Shown: positions 25,589 to 35,759 of the stretch, piece after piece
Position numbering within the stretch: the first letter of the stretch is position 1
Layout: every line of letters begins with the position of its first letter
Assembly: GCF_030063355.1 (NCBI RefSeq)
Contig: NZ_JASISZ010000064.1
Coordinates: 1 to 48,396, forward strand
DNA length: 48,396 nucleotides
Reading direction: 5' to 3'
Source: Streptomyces sp. PH10-H1
GTDB taxonomy: Bacteria; Actinomycetota; Actinomycetes; Streptomycetales; Streptomycetaceae
Notes under the pieces: model-generated
What the model saw: only the letters and a program-made list of their open reading frames with translations
Database searches by the model: none
What the model was told of the DNA's origin: nothing
Made by a program: the position numbers and the translations under genes

Positions 25589-26161
25589 ATGGCGGCCAAG
25601 ATCCTCATCGTGACCGGCGACGCGGCGGAGTCACTGGAAGTCCTCTACCCCTATCAGCGGCTGCGCGAGGAGGGCTACGAGGTCCACATCGCCGCGCCCA
25701 GCCGCAAGCGGCTGCGCTTCGTCGTCCACGACTTCGAGGACGGCTTCGACACCTACACCGAGAAGCCCGGCTACACCTGGGACGCCGACCTGTCCTTCGC
25801 CGAGGTCGACCCCGGGCGGTACGCCGCTCTCGTGATCCCCGGCGGCCGGGCCCCGGAGTACCTGCGCAACGACCCGGAACTGCGGAAGATCCTCAAAGCG
25901 TTCTTCGACGCCGACAAGCCCATCGCCCAGATCTGCCACGGCCCGCTCATCACCGCGGCCATCGGCGCGCTCAGCGGACGCCGGGTGACCGCCTATCCGG
26001 CGCTGGAGCTGGACATGCAGACCGCGGGCGCGAGCTTCCAGGACTCCGAGGTCGTGGTCGACGGCATGATCGTCTCCTCCCGGGCCTGGCCGGACCACCC
26101 GGCCTGGATGCGTGAATTCATCGAGATCCTGCGCGCCAAGGCTCCCGTCACCCAGCGATGA
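25589..26161 (+). CDS. DJ-1/PfpI family protein
   Basis: A 190-residue protein of the DJ-1/PfpI (class I glutamine amidotransferase-like) superfamily. The start is ATG 25589, ten bases after GGAAGG; a longer in-frame reading from 25442 is Arg/Gly-rich and unlikely. KILIVTGDAAESLEVLYPYQRLREEGYEV forms the first strand and helix, VIPGGRAPEYLRND is the typical loop, and AQICHGPLI holds the nucleophilic Cys and following His. Family members act as glyoxalases, deglycases, proteases or chaperones; nothing here selects among them. Its last 14 bases overlap the end of the convergent HAD gene. Confidence 0.88.
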   Translation: MAAKILIVTGDAAESLEVLYPYQRLREEGYEVHIAAPSRKRLRFVVHDFEDGFDTYTEKPGYTWDADLSFAEVDPGRYAALVIPGGRAPEYLRNDPELRKILKAFFDADKPIAQICHGPLITAAIGALSGRRVTAYPALELDMQTAGASFQDSEVVVDGMIVSSRAWPDHPAWMREFIEILRAKAPVTQR

Positions 26162-26804
26162 GCCACTCGGCGGCCTCCACCGCCTCCGCGAGGGAGTCCA
26201 CCACCGGCACCCCGGCGGCCTTCAGACTGATCCGGCTGTGCGACCCGCCGGTGTAGAGAACGGCGTGCGCGCCCGCATGGGCCGCCGCCAGCGCGTCGTC
26301 CACCGCGTCGCCGATCACGACGACGCGGTCGGGCGCGACGCCTTCCAGGGCGGCGAGGTGGCGGACCATCTGGCCGGCCTTGCCGGTGCCCGAGGGGCCG
26401 ACGGCGCCATCCACCCGGACGAAGTGCCGCTCGATGCCGTGGGTGCGCACGATCGGTATGAGCCGGTCGTGCGGGGTCAGCGAACAGAGCGACTGGGTCA
26501 GCCCCGCGATCTGCTGGGCGGCCAGCAGCTCGGCGGCGCCCTCGGCCAGCCCGCAGTTCACCGCTCGCTCCCAGTAGTGGCGGTGGAAGGTCTCATCCAT
26601 CACCAGCCACTCGGCGTCGGTGGGCAGCCGGCCGAGCAGCCGCTCGTAGAACTTCGGCACCGGCACGCAGTACAGCTCGCGGTAGCGGTCGAGGGTGATC
26701 GGGTCCAGGCCGAGCTCGGCGAAGGAGGCGTTCGTGGCCTCCAACACCGCGTCGATGTCGTGGAAAAGGGTCCCGTTCCAGTCCCACACCAGATGCGCGT
26801 TCAC
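26148..26804 (-). CDS. HAD-family hydrolase (phosphatase)
   Basis: A 218-residue haloacid-dehalogenase-type phosphatase from GTG 26804. Motif I is VWDWNGTLFHD: the nucleophile Asp is present, and the +2 acid/base position is Asn, a variant common in actinobacterial HAD proteins. A helical cap follows (about 15-85). Motif II is SLCSLTPHD, motif III includes the Lys of GPSGTGKAGQM, and motif IV is VVVIGDAVDD. It resembles phosphoglycolate phosphatase-like members; the substrate is unknown. It begins ten bases after the stop of the EamA transporter gene on the same strand, so they form a likely operon. Confidence 0.82.
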   Translation of the reverse strand: MNAHLVWDWNGTLFHDIDAVLEATNASFAELGLDPITLDRYRELYCVPVPKFYERLLGRLPTDAEWLVMDETFHRHYWERAVNCGLAEGAAELLAAQQIAGLTQSLCSLTPHDRLIPIVRTHGIERHFVRVDGAVGPSGTGKAGQMVRHLAALEGVAPDRVVVIGDAVDDALAAAHAGAHAVLYTGGSHSRISLKAAGVPVVDSLAEAVEAAEWLIAG

Positions 26805-26814
26805 GGGAACGACG

Positions 26815-27735
26815 TTACCCGGCGGGTATGACAGCCCGGCGGCCCCAGGTGGTTCCGGCCAGAACCAGCACCGCACCGGCCAGTCCGAGAGCTCCTGGAC
26901 GGTCCCCGGCCAGCGCGATGCCGACGGCGGCGGCCCACACCGGTTCTGTGCCCAGCAGCAGGCTGACGCGTGACGGCGAGGTCCGCCGCACCGCCCACAT
27001 CTGCGTGAAGAACGCGAACAGGGTGCAGAACACCGACAGATACAGCAGCCCGAGCCACTCGCCGGTCCCGAAGCCCGCCGCGACCGACCACGGCGACCGC
27101 GTCACCCCCGGCGCACAGGCCAGCACGGCGAACACCGCCACCGCGCTGCCCAGCTGCACCGTGGTGAGCGACAGCGCGTCCGCGCCCCGGACCGACCGCA
27201 TCCGGGACATGGCCAGCACGTACACGGTCCTTCCCACCGCGGCGAGCAGCATCAGCAGGTCCCCCGCCGACGGCTCGGTGAACCCCGCGCCCTGGGTCAA
27301 CAGCAGCACGCCCAGCACCGAAAGACCGGCGGCCGCGGCGAAGGCACCCGGCACCGGGGTCCGCCTCAGCGCGGCCTCCGCCAACGGCGTCATGATCATG
27401 GTGAGGCTGATGATCAGGCCCGCGTTGGTCGCCGAGGTGTGCACCACCCCGTACGTCTCCAGCACGAAGATCGCGCTCAGGATCACCCCGAGCAGCCCGG
27501 CACCACGCAGCTGCGCCGGCCGCAGGGCGCGCAACTGCCGCCACCCGGCCACCACCAGCACCGGGAGCACCGCGGCGAAGCGCAGCACCAGGACGGCCAG
27601 GACGGTGTGCGCGGTGGTGATCCCCTTGGCCGCCAGATAGCTCGACCCCCAGACGGCCGCCACCAGCAGCACGGGCAGGTCGGTCAGCCAGGCGCGGCGT
27701 TGCGGCAGCGTGGAGACAGCTGTGGTCGCAGACAT
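26815..27735 (-). CDS. EamA/DMT-superfamily transporter
   Basis: A 306-residue integral membrane protein with about ten hydrophobic helices in two EamA repeats, starting at ATG 27735 with a good GAGGAG about nine bases upstream. The first helix reads LPVLLVAAVWGSSYLAAKGI, with the WGS motif common to EamA permeases; the second repeat begins near DLLMLLAAVGRTVYVLAM and ends with ALGLAGAVLVLAGTTWGRR. Drug/metabolite transporters of this type usually export amino acids or small metabolites; the substrate is unassigned. It is followed by the HAD phosphatase gene on the same transcript. Confidence 0.88.
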   Translation of the reverse strand: MSATTAVSTLPQRRAWLTDLPVLLVAAVWGSSYLAAKGITTAHTVLAVLVLRFAAVLPVLVVAGWRQLRALRPAQLRGAGLLGVILSAIFVLETYGVVHTSATNAGLIISLTMIMTPLAEAALRRTPVPGAFAAAAGLSVLGVLLLTQGAGFTEPSAGDLLMLLAAVGRTVYVLAMSRMRSVRGADALSLTTVQLGSAVAVFAVLACAPGVTRSPWSVAAGFGTGEWLGLLYLSVFCTLFAFFTQMWAVRRTSPSRVSLLLGTEPVWAAAVGIALAGDRPGALGLAGAVLVLAGTTWGRRAVIPAG

Positions 27736-27859
27736 GGAATCGGGCTCCTCGGCAGGTGCGAGCGGCGCCCCGGCGTACCGGGATCGCCTCGCGGCATCGC
27801 CAGGGACCCGCTCACCGGCCTGCGCTCGCGCGTGGGTGCGGGGTCGTCCCCCGGAGAAT

Positions 27860-27882
27860 CCCGGCACCACGCCGTGCCTGGG
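27860..27882. terminator. Possible hairpin terminator after the DUF6912-like gene
   Basis: CCCGGCAC at 27860-27867 can pair with GTGCC-T-GGG at 27874-27882, with one bulged base and a six-base loop. It lies just past the stop at 27886 on the minus strand and before the EamA transporter gene. No T-run is present, so the call is tentative. Confidence 0.4.
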
Positions 27883-27885
27883 GGC

Positions 27886-28392
27886 TCAGCTGATCAGGTT
27901 AGGGATCTCCTGCGTCGCGTACCAGAGCAATTCGTGATCCTCCGCGCCGTCGACCGTGAACTGGGCGTCGTCGTCACCCGCGTCGGCTGCTCCCAGCGCC
28001 TCCGCGGCGGCCGTCACGTCCTGCTCCGCGTCCGGGGCGTCCAGGTGCACGGCGGCGGCCTTGCTCATCGGCACGGCGGCGGCCAGCCGCACCTCGCCGA
28101 GGCTGGCGGAGTCCAGGCCGCGGTCCGGGTCGAAGGAGACGGCCGACTCCGGCACGTCGACCGCGATGACGATGCGGCGGCGCGGGGCGTCGGCGAGCAG
28201 GGCGAGCTGCCGGAGCGAGGCCTGGGCGGCCCGGGTCAGGGCCGCGTACTCCAGCTCTTCGATGTCGTCGGAGACGTACCACTCGCGCAGGCTGGGGGTG
28301 ACCGCGTAGGCGTCCAGCGGTGTGGGGCCCAGCTCGCCTGCCTTGTGGGCCTCGGCCAGGCCGGGCAGGGTCGTGGGGATGTAGACGCGCAT
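27886..28392 (-). CDS. Conserved actinobacterial protein, DUF6912-like
   Basis: A soluble acidic protein of 168 residues from ATG 28392; ATG 28404 would add four residues, and neither start has a strong ribosome site. The N-terminus MRVYIPTTLPGLAEAH and the segment TPSLREWYVSDDIEELEYAAL match what I recall as the DUF6912 family, found across Actinobacteria beside core genes. The C-terminal half is Ala/Asp-rich and ends DHELLWYATQEIPNLIS. No catalytic motif, signal peptide or membrane helix is visible and the function is unknown. It is divergent from the Rv3235-like gene. Confidence 0.75.
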   Translation of the reverse strand: MRVYIPTTLPGLAEAHKAGELGPTPLDAYAVTPSLREWYVSDDIEELEYAALTRAAQASLRQLALLADAPRRRIVIAVDVPESAVSFDPDRGLDSASLGEVRLAAAVPMSKAAAVHLDAPDAEQDVTAAAEALGAADAGDDDAQFTVDGAEDHELLWYATQEIPNLIS

Positions 28393-28501
28393 GGCCGTCA
28401 GCATACGTGCGTTACGGCGCCACCACGCGGATAGGTGAACCCTCCGCCCGCGCCCGGCGCCGCCGGCCGGCCATTGCCCCCGTTCCCACCGCCCCGTACA
28501 A

Positions 28502-28527
28502 CCGGGTTACCGAACGGTAGAACCCGG
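28502..28527. repeat. Hairpin in the DUF6912 / Rv3235-like divergent region
   Basis: CCGGGTT-ACC at 28502-28511, loop GAAC, then GGT-AG-AACCCGG to 28527, giving ten pairs with a two-base bulge. A further copy of AGAACCCGG follows directly. The feature may overlap the promoter or leader of the plus-strand gene at 28585. Nothing else is recognisable in this 192-bp gap. Confidence 0.5.
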
Positions 28528-28584
28528 CAGAACCCGGGAGAGACCGGCGGATTCCCGGCAGCACCACACCACGGGGGCATCAGC

Positions 28585-29082
28585 ATGGCCGTCACCTCAC
28601 CCGCGTCCACCCGTCCAGGCCCCGGCCCCGGCCGTTCCCATCGGGCCGGGCCGCCCAACCGGCACGACCACCGGCGCCCGGCGGTCCGGGCGGACCGGCG
28701 CACCGCCGTACCGCCGCACCTGTGGTTCGCCGACCGGCTGCTCACCGTCCTCACCGGGCGGCAGCCCATCAGCTGCCTGGCCGGCCGGGTCCGCGGTACG
28801 GCCTACGACCGGCTCTGGGAGTTGGTGAACTCGCGCGCCGACTGGCGGCGGCGGGCCCACGGGCAGGCCCCGTACGTCCACAGCTGCCAGGTCGCACGGC
28901 AGCACGACGGCGCGCTGGAGGTGACGGCCGTCGTCGCCCTGACCCACGACACCTTCCGCGCCATCGCCTTCCGCCTGGAACGCGGCCCGACGGGCGGCGG
29001 GACAGGTGACGGGACGCGTGGCGGAGCGGGCGGGCGGACCGGCGCGGACGTCTGGCGGTGCACCGCGGTCGAGGCCCGGTGA
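28585..29082 (+). CDS. Rv3235-like conserved protein
   Basis: A 165-residue protein from ATG 28585, with no strong ribosome site. The first 45 residues and the last 40 are low-complexity (Pro/Arg and Gly/Thr). The central part is conserved in style: HLWFADRLLTVLTGRQPISCL, GTAYDRLWELVNSRADWRR, then VHSCQVARQHDGALEVTAVVALTH. This pattern is that of the Rv3235 family, encoded near secA in mycobacteria and streptomycetes. No enzymatic motif is present and the function is unknown; by genomic association it may relate to secretion. It is convergent with secA across a strong hairpin. Confidence 0.72.
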   Translation: MAVTSPASTRPGPGPGRSHRAGPPNRHDHRRPAVRADRRTAVPPHLWFADRLLTVLTGRQPISCLAGRVRGTAYDRLWELVNSRADWRRRAHGQAPYVHSCQVARQHDGALEVTAVVALTHDTFRAIAFRLERGPTGGGTGDGTRGGAGGRTGADVWRCTAVEAR

Positions 29083-29101
29083 ACGGCCGCCGCCACGAAC
29101 G

Positions 29102-29144
29102 CGGCCGGGGCCGGACCCCCGCGATGGGAGTCCGGCCCCGGCCG
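29102..29144. terminator. Bidirectional hairpin terminator between the Rv3235-like gene and secA
   Basis: A perfect 15-bp stem, CGGCCGGGGCCGGAC at 29102-29116 and its complement at 29130-29144, encloses a 13-base loop that can pair further (CCC/GGG). It sits between two convergent genes and can end both transcripts. Confidence 0.88.
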
Positions 29145-29210
29145 GTGCCGCGATACGTGCCATACGCCGGCACTGCATCGCCGGCGCTACGCCACCGCTA
29201 CTGCTTGCGG

Positions 29211-31994
<2,784 letters not shown>

Positions 31995-32191
31995 GTAGGC
32001 TGGCTCCTTGCCGGTCGGGCCTGGCACGTAATCTCGCGCTGGGCACAGCGGGATGCACTCCGCCGCAACGGCCATCGTAAGCGAGGACACCATCGGGCCG
32101 GGAGGTCCGTCAGCACACCAGTCCCGCATCACCCCGCGTAGTGATACAAATCGCTTTTTCAACCGGCCCGGCAGTCAGGAATACTCCGCTC

Positions 32192-32779
32192 ATGGAGCCG
32201 ATCACCCTCACCACTGAACGCCTCATCCTGCGCACGCTGGAACCGGGCGACGCCGACGCGGTGTACGAAGCCTGCCAGGATCCCGAGATCCCGCGCTGGA
32301 CCAGCGTTCCCTCGCCCTACACGCGCCAGAACGCGGCGGACTTCACCGGACCCGTGAGCGCGGACGGCTGGGCCGATGACAGCCTGTACAACTTCGGCGC
32401 CTTCACGAAGAGTGGCGGCACGCTGGTCGTGTCGGTCGCGCTGGTACGGCTCGGGCACCTGGCCGCCCCCGACCACCAGGCCGAACTCGGCTACTGGGCG
32501 GTCAAGGAGCAGCGCGGCCGCGGCTACACGCCGGAGGCCGGCCGGGAGGTGTGCCGGTGGGCGTTCGAGGACCTCGGCGTCGAGCGCATGGAGTGGTTCG
32601 CGGACGCGGGCAACGAGGGTTCGCGGGCGGTCGCGCGCAAGATCGGCTTCGTGATGGAGGGCACCCTGCGGTCCAAACTCGTGCACAACGGGACACGACG
32701 CGACACCTGGACCGGTTCCCTACTCCCCTCGGACCTGGGCCTGCCGACGGCGACACCGTACGTGCCCTACCCCGGCTGA
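32192..32779 (+). CDS. GNAT-family N-acetyltransferase
   Basis: A 195-residue acetyltransferase of the RimJ/RimL-like GNAT type, starting at ATG 32192. TLTTERLILRTLEPGDADAVYEA is the typical N-terminal strand and helix; ELGYWAVKEQRGRGYTPEAG is motif A with the acetyl-CoA pyrophosphate loop (QRGRGY), and RMEWFADAGNEGSRAVARKIGFVMEGTLR is motif B. Substrates for this class are protein N-termini, antibiotics or small amines; none can be chosen here. It is divergent from secA over 197 bp, and a repeat-type hairpin pair follows it. Confidence 0.88.
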   Translation: MEPITLTTERLILRTLEPGDADAVYEACQDPEIPRWTSVPSPYTRQNAADFTGPVSADGWADDSLYNFGAFTKSGGTLVVSVALVRLGHLAAPDHQAELGYWAVKEQRGRGYTPEAGREVCRWAFEDLGVERMEWFADAGNEGSRAVARKIGFVMEGTLRSKLVHNGTRRDTWTGSLLPSDLGLPTATPYVPYPG

Positions 32780-32795
32780 ATATGCAGCCCGTCCA

Positions 32796-32867
32796 GGGGG
32801 CACCTCCCAGCGGTAGCTGGGGGGATTGAGGACGAACCTGAGCCCGGCCCCGGACCCCGGGTTCAGG
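32796..32867. terminator. Two-hairpin intergenic element after the GNAT gene
   Basis: The first hairpin pairs CCTCCCAGC (32803-32811) with GCTGGGGGG (32816-32824) around GGTA; ATTGAGGAC follows. The second pairs CCTGAGCCCGG (32837-32847) with CCGGGTTCAGG (32857-32867) with one wobble. I recall the first part as an intergenic sequence repeated many times in Streptomyces genomes. It probably ends the GNAT transcript. Confidence 0.75.
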
Positions 32868-32888
32868 GGCTCCCCGGCTCCCAGGGCG

Positions 32889-32911
32889 TTGTCAGTGGTG
32901 CCGCCTAGGCT
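32889..32911 (+). promoter_or_regulatory. RecA-NDp (PafBC-type) DNA-damage promoter, leaderless
   Basis: TTGTCAGTG at 32889-32897, exactly eight bases, then TAGGCT at 32906-32911: a full match to the consensus TTGTCRGTG-N8-TANNNT as I recall it for the LexA-independent damage promoter of actinobacteria. The -10 ends six bases before the ATG at 32918, so the transcript should begin at or next to the start codon. Confidence 0.8.
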
Positions 32912-32917
32912 TCCGGC

Positions 32918-34114
32918 ATGACAGCGCTGCCCCACCCCGTAGCCACCCTGTCCGCGGACGACGCCCGCCGGATCGCCCTGCGCGCGCAGGGCCTGCTCGG
33001 CGTGCCCGACCGGCGCGCCGGGGTACGCGGTGTGCTGCGCCGGCTGGGCGCCGTACAGCTCGACACCATCTCGGTGCTGGCGCGTTCGCACGAGCTGATC
33101 CCTTACGCGCGGCTGGGCGCCGTCGGCCGCGATGCCGTCGAGAAGGCGTACTGGACCGAGTCGCACGCCTTCGAGTACTGGTCGCACGCCGCGTGCGTCC
33201 TCCCCATCGAGGAGTGGCCGCACTTCGCCTTCCGGCGCCGCGCCCGGCGGGCCCGCGGCCACCGCTGGCATGTGCTGGAGGACGCCGACCGCTCGTGCGG
33301 CGCCGTGCTGGACCGGCTCAAGGCCGACGGGCCGCTCACCTCCACCGAACTGGGCGGCGCCAAGAACGGCGGCCCCTGGTGGGACTGGTCAGAGACGAAG
33401 ATCGCGGTGGAGTGGCTGCTGGACACCGGCCAGGTGGTCTGCACCGAACGGCGCGGCTGGAAGCGCGTCTACGACCTGGCGGAACGCGCCATTCCCGACG
33501 CGCTGCTGCACGACGACATCGATGACGCCGAGTGCATGCGGCGGCTCGTCGCGCAGGCCGGGGCGGCGATGGGCGTGGCCACCCGCGCCGATCTGGCGGA
33601 CTACCACCGTCTCAAGGGCGAGCAGGTGACCGCGGTGATCGAGACATCGGGGCTGGTCCCGGTCGAGGTGGAGGGCTGGGGGAAGCCCGCCTGGGCCGAC
33701 CCGCAGGTGCTGGACGCCGAGTCCTCGGCGAAGCGCGGCCGGCACCGCACCACGCTGCTGTCCCCGTTCGACTCGCTCGTCTGGGACCGGCCGCGCACCG
33801 AGCGGATCTTCGGTTTCACCCACCGGCTGGAGGCCTATGTGCCGAAACCGAAGCGGATCCACGGCTACTTCGCGATGCCGCTGCTGGCGGGCGGGAATCT
33901 GGTGGGCCGGATCGACCCGGCACGTGAGGGCACCACCCTCGTGGCCCGCCAGGTGACGCTCGACGGCCCGAAGGCGGTGCAGCCGGCGGCCGAGGCGATC
34001 GCCGAGGCGGCGGGCTGGGTCGGCTGTGTGGAGGCGCGGGTGGAGCGGGTACTGCCCGCAACGTTGCGAGAGCCACTGACCGCCGCGTTGCGGCAGACGC
34101 ACGACCACCGCTGA
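32918..34114 (+). CDS. AlkX/YcaQ-like DNA glycosylase (HTH_42 family)
   Basis: A 398-residue winged-helix protein of the HTH_42 family, whose members AlkZ and YcaQ/AlkX remove bulky alkyl adducts and unhook interstrand crosslinks. The motif GAVQLDTISVLARSHEL places Q-L-D at residues 47-49; a Q-x-D motif is the AlkX/YcaQ signature, whereas antibiotic-cluster AlkZ proteins have Q-x-Q. Other family marks are AFEYWSHAACVLP, LLSPFDSLVWDR and GYFAMPLLAGGNLVGRIDP. There is no ribosome site, consistent with the leaderless promoter placed exactly before the ATG. Damage induction is therefore supported from the sequence upstream as well as by family. Confidence 0.88.
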   Translation: MTALPHPVATLSADDARRIALRAQGLLGVPDRRAGVRGVLRRLGAVQLDTISVLARSHELIPYARLGAVGRDAVEKAYWTESHAFEYWSHAACVLPIEEWPHFAFRRRARRARGHRWHVLEDADRSCGAVLDRLKADGPLTSTELGGAKNGGPWWDWSETKIAVEWLLDTGQVVCTERRGWKRVYDLAERAIPDALLHDDIDDAECMRRLVAQAGAAMGVATRADLADYHRLKGEQVTAVIETSGLVPVEVEGWGKPAWADPQVLDAESSAKRGRHRTTLLSPFDSLVWDRPRTERIFGFTHRLEAYVPKPKRIHGYFAMPLLAGGNLVGRIDPAREGTTLVARQVTLDGPKAVQPAAEAIAEAAGWVGCVEARVERVLPATLREPLTAALRQTHDHR

Positions 34115-34126
34115 CCGGCACCTGCC

Positions 34127-34162
34127 GGATACCGGGTAGCGGATACGGGTAGCGGATACCGG
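34127..34162. repeat. Three short direct repeats between convergent genes
   Basis: GGATACCGGGTAGC (34127-34140), GGATACGGGTAGC (34141-34153) and GGATACCGG (34154-34162) run in tandem. They fill the 65-bp gap between the glycosylase gene and the convergent response regulator gene. An imperfect hairpin with the GCCGGCTACCGG at 34175-34186 is possible, so the repeats may contribute to termination. Confidence 0.65.
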
Positions 34163-34179
34163 CTGTCCGTTGAAGCCGG

Positions 34180-34920
34180 CTACCGGATCTCGAGGATCTT
34201 CTCCCGCATCGCGTAGACCACGGCCTCCATCCTGGAGTGCAGCTGCAGCTTCTCCAGAATGTTGCGCACATGGTTCTTCACGGTGTTCTCGCTGATGAAC
34301 AACTGCTTGGCGATGTCCCGGTTGTTCAGGCCGGTCGCCACGAGCTTGAGCACTTCCAGCTCCCGGTCGGTGAGCCGCGGCGCGGGCACCAGCCGCCGCT
34401 CATCGGTCCGCTGGATCATCGACTTGAATTCGGTGAGCAGCTTGGACGCCATCGACGGGCTGATCTGCGACTGGCCGTCGGCTACCGCGCGAATGGCGGT
34501 GGCGACCTCGTCCGTGGAGATCTCCTTGAGCAGATATCCCGTCGCGCCGGCCTTGATCGCTTCGTAGAGGTCGGCCTCTTCGTCACTTATCGTCAACATG
34601 ATGATCTTGGCGCTGGGGGCGACTTCCTTGATCGAGGTGCAGGCCTCGATACCGCCACGCCGGGGCATCCGGACGTCCATCAGCACGATGTCGGGCAGCA
34701 GGTCGGCGGCCTTCTCGACGGCCTCCGCGCCGTCCCCCGCCTCGCCGATGACCTGGATGTCCTCCTCCTGGGCGAGCACGATCTCCAACCCCCGGCGGAA
34801 GAGGGCGTGGTCGTCGACGACCAATACCCTGATGGGCTCCTTGCGGGGCACTTCCATGTGGTCCCTCGCAGGGGCTTGCCCCTCGTCGCTGATGTCTGCG
34901 GGCTCGAAGCTGTCCGGCAT
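34180..34920 (-). CDS. Orphan NarL/FixJ-type response regulator
   Basis: A 246-residue response regulator starting at ATG 34920 with a strong GGGAGG five bases upstream. After an unusual acidic lead of about 28 residues comes the receiver domain: VLVVDDH with the metal-binding acids, phospho-acceptor Asp82 in VLMDVRMP, Thr in IIMLTIS, and Lys in YLLKE. The LuxR-type helix-turn-helix spans about 178-240 (LTDRELEVLKLVATGLNNRDIAKQL). No histidine kinase gene is adjacent, so the partner lies elsewhere or the receiver works unphosphorylated. It lies downstream of hpf on the same strand, separated by a strong terminator, so it is probably transcribed independently. Confidence 0.92.
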   Translation of the reverse strand: MPDSFEPADISDEGQAPARDHMEVPRKEPIRVLVVDDHALFRRGLEIVLAQEEDIQVIGEAGDGAEAVEKAADLLPDIVLMDVRMPRRGGIEACTSIKEVAPSAKIIMLTISDEEADLYEAIKAGATGYLLKEISTDEVATAIRAVADGQSQISPSMASKLLTEFKSMIQRTDERRLVPAPRLTDRELEVLKLVATGLNNRDIAKQLFISENTVKNHVRNILEKLQLHSRMEAVVYAMREKILEIR

Positions 34921-34979
34921 CAGATCCTCCCCCTCAGGCCAGAGTTGGCAGCTTGACCCATGCTGTCACGCCCAGGCAC

Positions 34980-35014
34980 GGCGTCGCCCCCAGGAGAGCC
35001 CCGGGGGCGACGCC
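34980..35014 (-). terminator. Hairpin terminator after hpf
   Basis: A perfect 12-bp stem, GGCGTCGCCCCC at 34980-34991 and its complement at 35003-35014, with an 11-base loop. It lies 15 bases past the hpf stop codon and before the response regulator start, separating the two minus-strand genes. Confidence 0.85.
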
Positions 35015-35028
35015 ATCAGTGCGGCGAA

Positions 35029-35706
35029 TCAGCGGCGCAGAGCGCCGCCCGCGCCCGCGGGCGCCTCCTCAGCGGACGGGTCCGCCTTCAGGTGAATGAC
35101 TCCGTAGTCGTAGCCGTGCCGCCGGTAGACGACACTCGGTGATCCCGTGTCCGCGTCGATGAACAGATAGAAGTCGTGCCCGACCAGCTCCATCTCGTAG
35201 AGAGCCTGGTCGAGCGCCATCGGCGCCGCGGCGTGGGTCTTCTCGCGCACGATCAGCGGGCCGTCCCCCTGCACCTCCAGCGACCCGATCCGGGTCGTGG
35301 GCACGGTGCTCTCCACGGCCGGGGCGACCGCCGAGCCGTTCAGCTCACCGGTCAGTGAGGCCGTGGCCTGGGCCACGCTGGTAGGCGTACGTCCTCCGCC
35401 GTGGTGCACGCGCCGCTTGTCGGCCGCCTTGCGCAGCCGCGCCTCGAGCTTGGCCACCGCGAGGTCGAGCGCGGCATACGGATCGGCCGCCGAGGCCTCG
35501 GCACGGACGACGGGGCCGCGGGTATTCAGTGTGATCTCCACCCGGTCGGAACGGTCCGACTGCCGGGGGTTGAGCTCTTTGGACACCTCGACGTCAAGAC
35601 TGATCACCTTGCCATCGAGCTTCTGGATCTTGTCCAGCTTCTCGGTCACGTGCTTCCGGAACCGATCAGGCACCTCGGTCTTGCGGCCCTTGATGACGAT
35701 GTCCAC
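35029..35706 (-). CDS. hpf: Long-form ribosome hibernation promoting factor
   Basis: A 225-residue long HPF, starting at GTG 35706 with GGAG eight bases upstream. The N-terminal domain (1-100: MDIVIKGRKTEVPDRFRKHVTEKL, VEVSKELNPRQSDRSDRVEITL, DPYAALDLAVAKLEARLRK) binds the 30S decoding region. A linker of about 55 residues leads to the C-terminal dimerisation domain (about 145-210: IVREKTHAAAPMALDQALYEMELVGHDFYLFIDADTG, SVVYRRHGYDYGVIHL) that pairs 70S ribosomes into 100S particles. The C-terminus is a short Ala/Gly-rich tail. A 282-bp gap separates it from the comF-like gene upstream; this gap contains a perfect 10-nt anti-Shine-Dalgarno match and two short frames. Confidence 0.95.
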   Translation of the reverse strand: MDIVIKGRKTEVPDRFRKHVTEKLDKIQKLDGKVISLDVEVSKELNPRQSDRSDRVEITLNTRGPVVRAEASAADPYAALDLAVAKLEARLRKAADKRRVHHGGGRTPTSVAQATASLTGELNGSAVAPAVESTVPTTRIGSLEVQGDGPLIVREKTHAAAPMALDQALYEMELVGHDFYLFIDADTGSPSVVYRRHGYDYGVIHLKADPSAEEAPAGAGGALRR

Positions 35707-35759
35707 TCAGAACTCCGTTCCCGGATCGCTCCGAACACGCGGAGCGCATCCCATTTCGC

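Noticed and set aside
26802..26876. Longer HAD protein starting at 26876
   Set aside because: The extension would overlap the EamA coding region and lacks conserved sequence; GTG 26804 lies just before motif I.
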